From assembly GCF_009846755.1 (NCBI RefSeq), contig NZ_AQOR01000014.1, forward strand, positions 1 to 64,000: a DNA stretch of 64,000 nt, given 5' to 3'. The notes beneath the pieces are model-generated. The model was not told the DNA's origin and did not search any database. It was given only the letters and a program-made list of their open reading frames with translations. This document shows positions 54,827 through 63,240 of this stretch, one piece after another. The position numbers were made by a program, and so were the translations under genes. How positions within the stretch are numbered: position 1 is the first letter of the stretch; each line of letters starts with the position of its first letter. The DNA comes from Alcanivorax sp. S71-1-4 (GTDB lineage Bacteria; Pseudomonadota; Gammaproteobacteria; Pseudomonadales; Alcanivoracaceae).

Positions 54827-55345
54827 TCACTTAAGAGATGCAAGAAAGACGATCTCCTGAACTACTGTGCGTACATCTTGCATAACCCTGTCAATATCTC
54901 TTCTTTGTGCAATGAATCTTCGACTGTGCGCAGATTTGTCACCAATATCTTTTAATGCCTTAAGTGATGCCTTGGCATTTCTACCCAGATTCCAAGTTGG
55001 TTCAGTCAGCATTGCAGAAATTAGATCACTTAGATACACGAAGTCACCTGAGCTATTTTTTATTTTTTCAGACAATCCCTTAGATTCAAAGCACTCAATA
55101 ATCAACGTCTCTACAAGTCGTCTAGTAATGACTGCACATGCATCATACCAACCGTGCTCATATGTGCCATTGATTTGGTGAGCGAGTTTTTCAATATACC
55201 CCCTCGTCCCACTGACTAAAGATAGATATACAACTGGCTGCTGCACACTATGCCCAGTGTCTTCTGGGGGTGGATTATTTTTCCTTAAAGCCTCATTTAG
55301 AGCTTTTACTTTTTCGAGGACTTCAGTCGTACTTTCGTTTAGCAT
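54827..55345 (-). CDS. HEPN-like (DUF4145-type) cassette protein
   Basis: A 172-residue soluble helical protein. YEHGWYDACAVITRRLVETLIIE and the late LKALKDIGDKSAHSRRF are typical of DUF4145-like and other HEPN-fold proteins, although a clean catalytic Rx4H is not present. Its ATG overlaps the stop of the DUF5343 gene by one base (TAATG), and attC 1 lies directly after its stop. The two genes therefore probably travel as one cassette. Role unknown; a toxin-antitoxin or defence function is only inference. Confidence 0.72.
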   Translation of the reverse strand: MLNESTTEVLEKVKALNEALRKNNPPPEDTGHSVQQPVVYLSLVSGTRGYIEKLAHQINGTYEHGWYDACAVITRRLVETLIIECFESKGLSEKIKNSSGDFVYLSDLISAMLTEPTWNLGRNAKASLKALKDIGDKSAHSRRFIAQRRDIDRVMQDVRTVVQEIVFLASLK

Positions 55346-56034
55346 TACTGGTTAAAGTCCTTAAGATGCTTTGCCATTGATTCGAAGATCTTATCAATTT
55401 GCTCAGGCGAACTTTCAGGCGATATATGCACCTGCACATCGATATGTAACTTTGGGCTAAAGCCACGACCATTCGGGTCTGGATTACGAAGCTGTTGTTG
55501 TGGTGCTGGATCAACCGCTTTGGGATTGGAAGTCTTCGGTTTTGGATTGTCCTGTTTCTTAGCAGATTTTGTTCGCGGGCTGGACGCCTTTCCTAGATCT
55601 TTCGAAGGTTCTGGCTTTTTCTGGAGCAGCATTAGGTATGTCGCAGCATATTTTTTGGCCGCTGCCTCGCCGACTTTCGCATCTCTCATGAACCAGGTCG
55701 TTAAATTTCCGAGTTCTGCATCAGCGGTGTGATAGAGATCACGCAACTCTTGCGGGTAAATCGTATCGATTATGCTTTCGCAGACTCCCGGATATTTACT
55801 GTCATCGCGCCAATCATACGCGAGATCAGTGGGTTTTGAGTCGGCTCCTATTATCCCAAGCGCTTTTAGTGGGGAAACAACGTTTGATCTGGCTGATGCT
55901 TCAGCCATTGACATAGCACTCGCAACGTAAGACGAACTAATTTCCGCCGGAACCCTTTGCTTCAATTTGTCTCGCAGGCCGAACCAATTGGCCTGTGCGA
56001 TCATGGGATACCCTTTCTTCTTATCCTCTGCCAT
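55345..56034 (-). CDS. DUF5343 domain protein
   Basis: A 229-residue protein. Residues ~5-145 fit DUF5343 (GYPMIAQANWFGLRDKLKQR, AEASARSNVVSPLKALGIIG, DLAYDWRDDSKYP, IYPQELRDL). This is followed by a low-complexity Lys/Pro/Ser/Asn linker and a short C-terminal strand-helix segment (LHIDVQVHISPESSPEQIDK) that may be a partner-binding tail. GTTAGAC, a perfect attC-type core, lies 27 bases upstream of the ATG. It is the first gene of a two-gene cassette with the HEPN-like protein. Confidence 0.8.
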   Translation of the reverse strand: MAEDKKKGYPMIAQANWFGLRDKLKQRVPAEISSSYVASAMSMAEASARSNVVSPLKALGIIGADSKPTDLAYDWRDDSKYPGVCESIIDTIYPQELRDLYHTADAELGNLTTWFMRDAKVGEAAAKKYAATYLMLLQKKPEPSKDLGKASSPRTKSAKKQDNPKPKTSNPKAVDPAPQQQLRNPDPNGRGFSPKLHIDVQVHISPESSPEQIDKIFESMAKHLKDFNQ

Positions 56035-56060
56035 ATAAAGGCTCCTTGAGTGCTTTCAGT

Positions 56061-56067
56061 GTCTAAC
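56061..56067 (-). other. Isolated attC-type core (GTTAGAC)
   Basis: The minus strand reads GAGTTAGACAC, a perfect GTTRRRY core. Another GTTAGAG core lies just upstream (56073-56079). This is where the DUF5343 cassette would have been joined. The remainder of the neighbouring attC is not recognisable. Confidence 0.4.
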
Positions 56068-56079
56068 TCGGATCTCTAA

Positions 56080-56197
56080 CAGAGATTAGGACGACGGCTC
56101 GTATATTGAATAACGACGCACGCGGCCTATCTCCCCTCAATAATTTATGCATTCACAAAATAAGCCCCACCCATCAAAGGCTTACAAATAAAGCAGA
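56080..56197. repeat. R4 repeat copy b (~118 bp)
   Basis: The second copy of R4 (see 54443-54555), with a few substitutions and a short insertion near the middle. On the minus strand it contains TTGTGA-like and TAAATT-like hexamers that might form a promoter for the DUF5343 cassette; this is uncertain. Confidence 0.85.
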
Positions 56198-56744
56198 AAC
56201 ATCACGCCCTATTTGCTTGGCTTCCGCTCTCCCAACCCACCAACAACACGCATATCGATATTAACGAAATCCTCGATAATTCCAGAAAATAATACTGACC
56301 ACATTGCCGCCCTGCCCTATTATCCAAGCATCAACAGGCACACAATCAAAACACGAAATGGCATTAACACAGCGGCCCTTTCTCCCGAGCGCCTACCGCC
56401 TACACCAGCAACCTTCACCCGATAGTGCCTTCGCCAAAATGTGATATCAAGCACAAAAACAGCGAGCTGCGCATCACCACAAAGCTCTGCATTCGGAGTC
56501 CGACCACACAACAGGCCGTAAGATCATCCCCTATGATTCCTCAGGAGAGGAAAGACAGGCATCTAAACGAGGAATTCCCTTTAACTACCCAACAAACCCC
56601 ATTACCCCAAAACAAAAAAATCCGGCCTCCCCTCTCAGGAAAGCCGGATCCTCCAAGACCCCACCCCAGACCGCAACACCTACCTAACCAGCATCACGCC
56701 CCAGCCGGGCCTCTTTTCCTTACAACCATCTAACGCAACACCAA
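56198..56744. other. Intergenic region, no gene recognised
   Basis: C/A-rich sequence between the cassette island and etfA. Frames on both strands are short, low-complexity and lack ribosome sites. The only feature found is the etfA terminator near its right part. An integron integrase would be expected near a complete array; no intI is present here or elsewhere in the window. Confidence 0.55.
56614..56650 (-). terminator. Terminator of etfBA
   Basis: On the minus strand ATCCGGC and GCCGGAT pair around a 16-base loop, followed by seven T residues. It lies about 95 bases after the etfA stop. Confidence 0.85.
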
Positions 56745-57674
56745 TCAGAGCTTGGAATCCAGCTCCGGCACCGCCTCAAACAGATCCGCCACCAGGCCAT
56801 AATCCGCCACCTGGAAAATCGGCGCTTCTTCGTCCTTATTGATGGCCACAATCACTTTCGAGTCTTTCATACCCGCCAGATGCTGAATGGCACCGGAGAT
56901 ACCCACCGCCACATACAGATCCGGAGCAACGATTTTGCCGGTCTGGCCGACCTGCATATCGTTCGGTACGAAGCCGGCGTCGACAGCCGCGCGGGATGCA
57001 CCCACGGCAGCGCCGAGTTTGTCGGCCACTTTGTACAACATTTCGAAGTTGTCACCGTTCTGCATGCCACGGCCGCCGGAGATGACGATCTTGGCAGCGG
57101 TCAGTTCCGGACGGTCGGACTTGGCCAGTTCTTCGCTGACGAACTTGGACACGCCGGCGTCTTTCACGACGTCGATGCTTTCAACGCTGGCGGAGCCGCC
57201 TTCGGCGGACACGGCGTCGAAGCCGGTGCCGCGCACGGTGATGACCTTGATGCTGTCGCCGCTTTGTACGGTGGCGATGGCGTTGCCGGCGTAGATCGGG
57301 CGCTTGAAGGTATCGGCGGATTCAACACCGCTGATTTCGGAGATCATGCCCACATCCAGCAGTGCCGCCACGCGCGGGGCGAAGTTTTTGCCGGTGGTGG
57401 TGGCGGCAGCCAGGATGTGGCCGTAGTCCTTGCCCACTTCCGCGACCAGATCGGCCACGTTTTCGGCCAGTTGGTGGCCGTAGGCGGCATTGTCGGCCAG
57501 CAGGACCTTGCTCACGCCTTCTACCTTGGCAGCTTCGTCAGCGACAGCGGCACAGCCTTCACCGGCAACCAGCACGGTGATGTCGCCGCCGATGGCCTTG
57601 GCGGCAGCAACGACGTTCAGGGTGACCCCTTTCAGAGCGGCATTGTCATGTTCTGCGTAGACTAAAACACTCAT
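56745..57674 (-). CDS. etfA: Electron transfer flavoprotein alpha subunit
   Basis: A 309-residue FAD-binding subunit of ETF, which collects electrons from acyl-CoA dehydrogenases such as LiuA and passes them to ETF-QO. The C-terminal ETF signature is clear: [61 protein letters not shown] and [23 protein letters not shown] overlaps the etfB stop (TGATG), giving tight coupling. Full length. Confidence 0.97.
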   Translation of the reverse strand: MSVLVYAEHDNAALKGVTLNVVAAAKAIGGDITVLVAGEGCAAVADEAAKVEGVSKVLLADNAAYGHQLAENVADLVAEVGKDYGHILAAATTTGKNFAPRVAALLDVGMISEISGVESADTFKRPIYAGNAIATVQSGDSIKVITVRGTGFDAVSAEGGSASVESIDVVKDAGVSKFVSEELAKSDRPELTAAKIVISGGRGMQNGDNFEMLYKVADKLGAAVGASRAAVDAGFVPNDMQVGQTGKIVAPDLYVAVGISGAIQHLAGMKDSKVIVAINKDEEAPIFQVADYGLVADLFEAVPELDSKL

Positions 57675-58423
57675 CAGATCACCTTCGCTTCGTTCTTCAG
57701 TTTATCAACCAGCTCCTCGACGGAAGCCACCTTGATACCTGCCTGGCGCTCGGCCGGCGGCTCAACCTTGAGGGTCTTGACGCGCGGCGTCAGATCCACG
57801 CCCAGATCGGCCGGGGAAACGGTGTCCAGCGGCTTTTTCTTGGCTTTCATGATGTTCGGCAGGGAGGCGTAGCGCGGCTCGTTGAGGCGCAGGTCGGTGG
57901 TGACCACCGCCGGCAGGCTCAGCTCAACGGTTTGCAGACCACCGTCGATTTCGCGGGTGACGCTCACTTTGCCGTCGGCGACGTTCACTTCGGAAGCAAA
58001 GGTGCCCTGCGGCATGCCGGTCAGCGCGGCCAGCATCTGGCCGGTCTGGTTGTTGTCGTCGTCGATGGCCTGTTTGCCGAGGATGACCAGATCCGGGCTT
58101 TCCTTTTCCACCAGCGCCTTGAGTGCCTTGGCAACGCCCAGCGGCTGGGTGTTCTCTTCGGTTTCGACCAGGATGGCACGGTCAGCGCCCAGTGCCATGG
58201 CGGTGCGCAGTTGTTCCTGGGCGGTCTTGCTGCCCACGGTGACCACCACGATTTCGGTGACAACACCTTTTTCTTTCAGGCGCACGGCCTCTTCCACTGC
58301 GATTTCGCAGAACGGGTTCATGGCCATTTTGACGTTGGCGAGATCGACACCGGACTGGTCCGCCTTGACGCGTACCTTCACGTTGTAATCCACGACCCGC
58401 TTGATCGGTACAAGAACCTTCAT
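57674..58423 (-). CDS. etfB: Electron transfer flavoprotein beta subunit
   Basis: A 249-residue AMP-binding ETF subunit. Hallmarks are [59 protein letters not shown] and [24 protein letters not shown]. The ATG at 58423 starts the conserved N-terminus; upstream codons in the same frame are not part of the family. It is first in etfBA, divergent from ETF-QO. Confidence 0.97.
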   Translation of the reverse strand: MKVLVPIKRVVDYNVKVRVKADQSGVDLANVKMAMNPFCEIAVEEAVRLKEKGVVTEIVVVTVGSKTAQEQLRTAMALGADRAILVETEENTQPLGVAKALKALVEKESPDLVILGKQAIDDDNNQTGQMLAALTGMPQGTFASEVNVADGKVSVTREIDGGLQTVELSLPAVVTTDLRLNEPRYASLPNIMKAKKKPLDTVSPADLGVDLTPRVKTLKVEPPAERQAGIKVASVEELVDKLKNEAKVI

Positions 58424-58677
58424 AGGATCCTCGGAATATTCCGTTAGTGATGACTGGAAAGGAGGCGCGCCAGCGCCGGCCGCGGCCACCCCCGCGCGAT
58501 GAGTGCGGTATGTTGACGGCAGACATCTTGGACGTCAATAGCCACGGGCTTGCCCAAGCGCCCCGAACCTTTTGATTTTCCTGCAAATAGCCTTGCAGTT
58601 CGTACCAGAAAACCGACGCGGCAGTCACATTTAGCCATTGCCTTTTCCTTGTAAATCAAGCAGTTCAAAGCCGATAA

Positions 58678-58695
58678 TTAAAACGGTTGTTTGAA
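58678..58695. promoter_or_regulatory. PsrA-like operator between etfBA and ETF-QO
   Basis: TTAAAACGGTTGTTTGAA is an 18-bp palindrome with one mismatch, fitting the PsrA consensus (AAAC-N4-GTTT core). PsrA is the fatty-acid-responsive repressor known to control etf and ETF dehydrogenase genes in Pseudomonas. The rest of the 429-bp divergent region contains a TATACT -10-like box at 58778 for ETF-QO and no gene. Confidence 0.55.
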
Positions 58696-58852
58696 TTGAC
58701 ACCGGGACGCGGCGCGCGGGCCATGCACGGGGTGGCATGCCGGCCCCAACGGTGTGGCAGGGGCTGTCCCTGCTCTATATACTGCGCGCCACCCCGATAT
58801 TGCCCGCCCGACGGGCACATGCTCTCTAACCTTGTGACAAAGGAGACAGGCT

Positions 58853-60505
58853 GTGGAACGCGAAGCAATGGAAGTCGACGTCGTTATCGTCGGCGCAGGC
58901 CCTTCCGGGCTGGCAACTGCTTGCCGTCTGGGCCAGATCGCACAGGAAACCGGCCAGGAAATCAGCGTCGTCGTGGTCGAGAAAGGCTCCGAGGTCGGCG
59001 CCCACATCCTCTCCGGTGCCGTGCTGGAGCCGCGCGCGCTCAACGAACTGTTCCCGAACTGGAAGGACCTGGGCGCACCGTTGAACGTACCGGTGAAAGA
59101 AGACGAGATCTTCTATATGACCAGCGCCGACAAGGCGATGAAGGTGCCCGGCCTGTTCGTCCCGAAAACCATGCACAACGAAGGCAACTATATTGTCTCG
59201 CTGGGCAATGTCTGCCGCTGGCTGGCTGAACAGGCCGAGGGCCTGGGCATCGAAGTGTTTCCGGGCTTCGCCGCCACCGAGATTCTCTATGACGAGAACG
59301 GCGCCGTGCGCGGTATCGCCACGGGCGATTTCGGCATTGGCCACAATGGCGAGCACAAGGCCAGCTACGCGCCGGGCATGGAGCTGCATGCCAAGTACAC
59401 CATCTTCTCCGAGGGCTGCCGTGGCCACCTGGGCAAGCAGTTGATGGAGAAGTACAACCTGCGCGAAGGCGTGGACCCGCAACACTACGGCATCGGCATC
59501 AAGGAGCTGTGGGACATCGACCCGGCCAAGCACCGCGAAGGCCTGGTGATGCACTCCGCCGGCTGGCCGCTGACCGAATCCGGCTCGCTGGGCGGCGGCT
59601 TCCTGTATCACCTGGACAACAACCAGGTGGCGCTGGGGCTGATCACCGACCTGTGCTACAGCAACCCGCACGTCAGCCCGTTTGACGAGATGCAGCGCTG
59701 GAAGCTGAACCCGGAAGTGAAGAAATACCTGGAAGGCGGCAAGCGCGTCTCCTATGGCGCCCGTGCCATCGCCAAGGGTGGCCTGCAATCGCTGCCGAAG
59801 ATGACCATGCCCGGCGCGCTGCTGGTCGGCTGTGATGCCGGCACGCTGAACTTCGCCAAGATCAAGGGCAGCCACACGGCGATGAAGTCCGGCATGATCG
59901 CGGCCGAAGTGATCGCCGAGGCGCTGAAGGCAGGCCGTGGCAATGACGAGCTGACCGAGTACAAGGCCGCGTTTGACGGCAGCTGGATTCATGAAGAGCT
60001 GCATACGCAACGCAACTTCGGCCCGTACCAGCACAAGTTCGGCAACTTCATCGGCTCCGGCCTGGCGGTGCTCGACCTGAACTTCCTCGGCGGCAAGATG
60101 CCGTTCACCCTGCGTGACGAAACGCCGGACCACGCCACCATGAAACTGGCGTCCGAGTGCAAGAAGATCGATTACCCGAAACCGGACGGCAAGCTGACCT
60201 TCAACAAGCTGGATTCGGTGTTCCTGTCGAACACCAACCACGAAGAAGACCAGCCCTGCCACCTGCAGTTGAAGGACCCGTCCGTTCCCATCGACGTGAA
60301 CCTGCCGAAGTGGGACGAGCCGGCACAGCGTTACTGCCCGGCGGGTGTGTATGAAGTGGTAACCAACGACGACGGTTCCAAGCGCTTCCAGATCAATGCG
60401 CAGAACTGTGTGCACTGTAAAACCTGTGACATCAAGGACCCGACCCAGAATATTAATTGGGTGGCGCCGGAAGGCACGGGTGGGCCGAATTACCCGAATA
60501 TGTAA
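58853..60505 (+). CDS. Electron transfer flavoprotein-ubiquinone oxidoreductase
   Basis: A 550-residue membrane-associated enzyme that carries electrons from ETF to ubiquinone. It has the FAD motif VDVVIVGAGPSGLATACRL, GAHILSGAVLEPRALNEL, ubiquinone-site sequences in the middle, PGALLVGCDAGTLNFAKIKG, and a C-terminal [4Fe-4S] ferredoxin-type domain with CPAGVYE and NCVHCKTCDIKDPTQNI. The start is GTG at 58853 with AAGGAG seven bases upstream; ATG 58868 would remove only five residues. It is expected to be co-regulated with etfBA. Confidence 0.96.
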   Translation: MEREAMEVDVVIVGAGPSGLATACRLGQIAQETGQEISVVVVEKGSEVGAHILSGAVLEPRALNELFPNWKDLGAPLNVPVKEDEIFYMTSADKAMKVPGLFVPKTMHNEGNYIVSLGNVCRWLAEQAEGLGIEVFPGFAATEILYDENGAVRGIATGDFGIGHNGEHKASYAPGMELHAKYTIFSEGCRGHLGKQLMEKYNLREGVDPQHYGIGIKELWDIDPAKHREGLVMHSAGWPLTESGSLGGGFLYHLDNNQVALGLITDLCYSNPHVSPFDEMQRWKLNPEVKKYLEGGKRVSYGARAIAKGGLQSLPKMTMPGALLVGCDAGTLNFAKIKGSHTAMKSGMIAAEVIAEALKAGRGNDELTEYKAAFDGSWIHEELHTQRNFGPYQHKFGNFIGSGLAVLDLNFLGGKMPFTLRDETPDHATMKLASECKKIDYPKPDGKLTFNKLDSVFLSNTNHEEDQPCHLQLKDPSVPIDVNLPKWDEPAQRYCPAGVYEVVTNDDGSKRFQINAQNCVHCKTCDIKDPTQNINWVAPEGTGGPNYPNM

Positions 60506-60522
60506 TTTCCCCCGCCTCATGA

Positions 60523-60554
60523 CAAGGCCCCGCAATGCGGGGCCTTGTTTTTTT
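60523..60554 (+). terminator. Terminator of ETF-QO gene
   Basis: CAAGGCCCCGC/GCGGGGCCTTG stem followed by seven T residues, 18 bases after the stop. Confidence 0.93.
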
Positions 60555-60580
60555 GGGTGCATCACACATGACGTCTGCCG

Positions 60581-60747
60581 TAGGGTGGGAAGAGCCAAAG
60601 GCAAAACCCACCACGTCCATGCCGCACACTGCTCGCACAAAAACAGCGAAACCACCTACCTCCCAAGCTGGGTGATTTCGATGGTTTTGCGGGAGTGATG
60701 AACGGGCATGGACACGGTGGGTTTCGCCTTTGGCTCTACCCACCCTA
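60581..60747. repeat. R1 element, 167 bp
   Basis: A full-length copy between the ETF-QO terminator and higA. Its right-hand CTA is the TAG stop codon of higA on the minus strand. Confidence 0.92.
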
Positions 60748-61050
60748 CCCCTCCTTCAACCGTTGCTGCCAGGGAACGATCTGGCTAAGCGTATCCGCCA
60801 GGGCCCGCTCCGCAAGCTCGGAATCATGCTCCATCTGCGCGCGTAGCCAGTAGCCTCGGGACAGGCCGAAGAAGCGGCACAGGCGCAGGTCGGTGTCGGC
60901 GGTGACGGCGCGTTTGCCGGCGACGATATCGCCGATGCGCTGGGCCGGCACGCCGATTTCCTTGGCCAGGCGGTATTTGGTGATGCCCAGCGGTTTGAGG
61001 AATTCTTCGTCCAGCAGTTCGCCCGGGGTGACGGGATCAAGACGGGTCAT
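60745..61050 (-). CDS. higA: HigA-family antitoxin
   Basis: A 101-residue XRE-type DNA-binding antitoxin. VTPGELLDEEFLKPLGITKY and LAKEIGVPAQRIGDIVAGKR form the helix-turn-helix, followed by LRLCRFFGLSRGYWLRAQ. It neutralises HigB and represses the operon through the palindromes upstream of higB. ATG 61050 has GGAGGTG and follows higB by 14 bases. Its stop TAG is the end of an R1 element, with codons up to there fitting the family; the last residues (QRLKEG) may have been altered by the insertion. Confidence 0.92.
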   Translation of the reverse strand: MTRLDPVTPGELLDEEFLKPLGITKYRLAKEIGVPAQRIGDIVAGKRAVTADTDLRLCRFFGLSRGYWLRAQMEHDSELAERALADTLSQIVPWQQRLKEG

Positions 61051-61064
61051 GGTGCACCTCCCGG

Positions 61065-61343
61065 TCAGTGGTAATCGACGATCTCCACCTCGGCCGGGCC
61101 AAGCGGCGTCCAGCGGAAGCAGAGACGGAACTGATCGTTCACCCGGATGCTGTAGCAACCTGCGCGGTCACCATAGAGGGACTCCAGCCGGTTGCCGGGC
61201 GGGACGCGCAGGTCACTGAGTTCGCTGGCGATCTGCAACTGCCGCAGCTTGCGCAGCACCACCCTGGCCACCGCACTGAAACGCGGGACGGACTGCCCTG
61301 CTGCCAGCCGTCGCGTCTCCCGGCATCGGAACGACACGATCAT
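61065..61343 (-). CDS. higB: HigB-family mRNA interferase toxin
   Basis: A 92-residue RelE/HigB-superfamily ribosome-dependent RNase. It shows VARVVLRKLRQLQIASELSD, LRVPPGNRLESLYGDRAGCY and SIRVNDQFRLCFRWTPLGPA, and ends EVEIVDYH, all typical of HigB. The ATG at 61343 gives the standard length; a TTG three codons upstream is less likely. It is first in higBA, with two tandem palindromes directly upstream. Confidence 0.92.
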   Translation of the reverse strand: MIVSFRCRETRRLAAGQSVPRFSAVARVVLRKLRQLQIASELSDLRVPPGNRLESLYGDRAGCYSIRVNDQFRLCFRWTPLGPAEVEIVDYH

Positions 61344-61352
61344 GGCGAACAA

Positions 61353-61383
61353 TAACGCGATGCGTTAATAACGTCAAACGTTA
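61353..61383. promoter_or_regulatory. Tandem operator palindromes of higBA
   Basis: Two 15-bp perfect palindromes, TAACGCGATGCGTTA (61353-61367) and TAACGTCAAACGTTA (61369-61383), stand one base apart just upstream of higB. They share the pattern TAACG-N5-CGTTA. A TTGACG/TATTGT promoter-like pair (17-bp gap) overlaps them on the minus strand, so HigA binding should block transcription. Confidence 0.82.
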
Positions 61384-61516
61384 ATATCGAGAACATGGCG
61401 ACCCCCTGCATGAATGTCAGCAGGACGGTAGCAAGCCTGGGCGGGGAACGACGTCAGCCATCCGCCCGGATGGCTGTCAGCCTTTGCGGTCTGTTGCCGT
61501 AGTCTTTTGCTGCCTG

Positions 61517-61676
61517 GCAGGCTGTTGAAAAACAGCCTGCGCTGACGGCCCAATCAGGCCGCCAGCAAAATCAAACGCGATAAGCGATTGATTTTCCATG
61601 TCCACCTTGATGGACCTGCGCCGCAAAAGTGGCTTGAAAAAACTCGAAGAGGCTTTTTCAATACCCTGTCAGGGGG
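61517..61676. repeat. R2 element, ~160 bp (copy 2)
   Basis: It aligns with 22116-22273. It ends 5 bases from the TAG stop of the GNAT-nitrilase gene (minus strand), the same placement as copy 1 after the esterase gene. The GAAAAA...TTTTTC stem-loop is kept (61634-61659). Confidence 0.83.
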
Positions 61677-61680
61677 ACGG

Positions 61681-63225
61681 CTACTCCGCCCCCACCTGGC
61701 TGCGCCACTTGAGGCGATACATGTCGTGGCGGCGGTCCTTGAGGTTGGTCACCGAGCCCTCCTTGTGCAGCAGTTTCAGTTTTTCCAGGTCCACGTCGGC
61801 GAACAGCAGCATCTCGGTGTTCGGCACCGCTTCGCTGATGATGCCGTCGTGCGGGAAGTAGAAATCGCTGGGGGTAAATACCGCCGATTGCGCGTACTGG
61901 ATATCGACGTTGTCCACCCGTGGCAGGTTGCCGACCGAGCCGGAAATGGCCACGTAGCACTCGTTTTCAATCGCGCGCGCCTGGGCGCAGTGGCGCACGC
62001 GCAGGTAACCATTTTTGGTGTCGGTCCAGAACGGCACGATCAGGATTTCCATGCCCTGCTCGGCGAGGATGCGGCCCAGTTCGGGGAATTCCACGTCGTA
62101 GCAGATCAGGATGCCGATACGCCCGGCGTCGGTTTCGAATACCTGAATATGGTCACCGCCTTCGATCCCCCAGTCACGACGTTCGCCCGGAGTGATGTGG
62201 ACCTTGCGCTGTTCTTCCACGGTGCCGTCGCGCCGGCAGAGGTAGGCCACGTTGTAGACGTTGCCATTGTCCACCAGCGGCATGGAGCCGGCCACGATGT
62301 TGATGTTGTAGCTGACGGCCAGGTCGGATACCGCATCGCGGATTTCTTCGGTGAAACCGGCCAGGAAACGGATCGCATCGATGGACGGCAACTCTGCCTC
62401 CAGCCCCATCAGCGGCGCGCTGAAAAATTCGGGCAGCACAGCGAAATCCGCGCGGTAATCCGACAGTGCATCGACGAAGAACTCCACCTGGCTGAGCAGG
62501 TCTTCCACCGAGCGCGCGGCGCGCATGCGGCGCTGCACCACACCCAGCCGCACGATGGTCTTGCTGACGTAGCCGGACTCGTCTTCCGGCTCCGGCATGT
62601 AGAGGATGTTGTCCCATTCCAGCAGCGTGGCGTAACCGCGCGAGTCTTCGTCTTCCGGCAGGTAGCGCTTGAGCAGGCGCTTGACGTCAAAGCCGTTGGA
62701 CAACTGGAACGAGAGGATCGGGTCGTACAGCTTTTGCCGCTCGACCTGTTCGATATAGTCGGTCACCGACAGCGTGTCGGCATGCGCGGCGTAGCCCGGC
62801 AGACGGCCGCCGGCCAGTATCGCGCGCAGGTTTTCCTCACGGCAGAGTTCCTTGCGCGCCTCGTACAGGCGCCGGCCCAGGCGGTAGCCACGGAATTCCG
62901 GGTGCACGAACACATCCAGCCCGTACAGCGCGTCGCCTTCGTCATCGTGCGAGTGAACCTGGTTCTCGGTGATCAGGTCTTCGTAGCGGTGCGGGTTGGA
63001 GAAGCGGTCGTATTTCACCTTGATGGTCAGCGCCGCGGCCACCAGTTCATCATTGTCGACGATGCAGAGCTGGCCTTCCGGGAACAACCGCATGAGTGCG
63101 CGCACGGTGTCTTCCGGCCAGGCGCCGCCGATGTCGGCGTAGACCATGTTCATCAGTTCCGCCAGTTGCGGGTAATCGTCCTCGGACAACGCACGCAACC
63201 GGAGTTTGGTACTTTCCTCGCCCAT
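61681..63225 (-). CDS. GNAT acetyltransferase-carbon-nitrogen hydrolase fusion
   Basis: A 514-residue two-domain protein. Residues ~5-200 are a GNAT N-acetyltransferase (LRLRALSEDDYPQLAELMNM, then FVHPEFRGYRLGRRLYEARK). Residues ~225-500 are a nitrilase-superfamily hydrolase with the triad Glu (FAVLPEFFSAP), Lys (RKVHITPGER) and Cys (IGILICYDVEFPELGR). This fusion is widespread in bacteria; substrates are unproved, probably an amide or amine metabolite. The start at 63225 has GAGGG upstream and matches the fold. It is followed by element R2. Confidence 0.92.
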   Translation of the reverse strand: MGEESTKLRLRALSEDDYPQLAELMNMVYADIGGAWPEDTVRALMRLFPEGQLCIVDNDELVAAALTIKVKYDRFSNPHRYEDLITENQVHSHDDEGDALYGLDVFVHPEFRGYRLGRRLYEARKELCREENLRAILAGGRLPGYAAHADTLSVTDYIEQVERQKLYDPILSFQLSNGFDVKRLLKRYLPEDEDSRGYATLLEWDNILYMPEPEDESGYVSKTIVRLGVVQRRMRAARSVEDLLSQVEFFVDALSDYRADFAVLPEFFSAPLMGLEAELPSIDAIRFLAGFTEEIRDAVSDLAVSYNINIVAGSMPLVDNGNVYNVAYLCRRDGTVEEQRKVHITPGERRDWGIEGGDHIQVFETDAGRIGILICYDVEFPELGRILAEQGMEILIVPFWTDTKNGYLRVRHCAQARAIENECYVAISGSVGNLPRVDNVDIQYAQSAVFTPSDFYFPHDGIISEAVPNTEMLLFADVDLEKLKLLHKEGSVTNLKDRRHDMYRLKWRSQVGAE

Positions 63226-63240
63226 GGGAGCCCTCGAAGG

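Noticed and set aside
56213-56733. Short plus-strand frames (70 and 102 codons) between the island and etfA
   Set aside because: Low-complexity Pro/Thr/Asn-rich translations, crossing the etfA terminator; no start signals.
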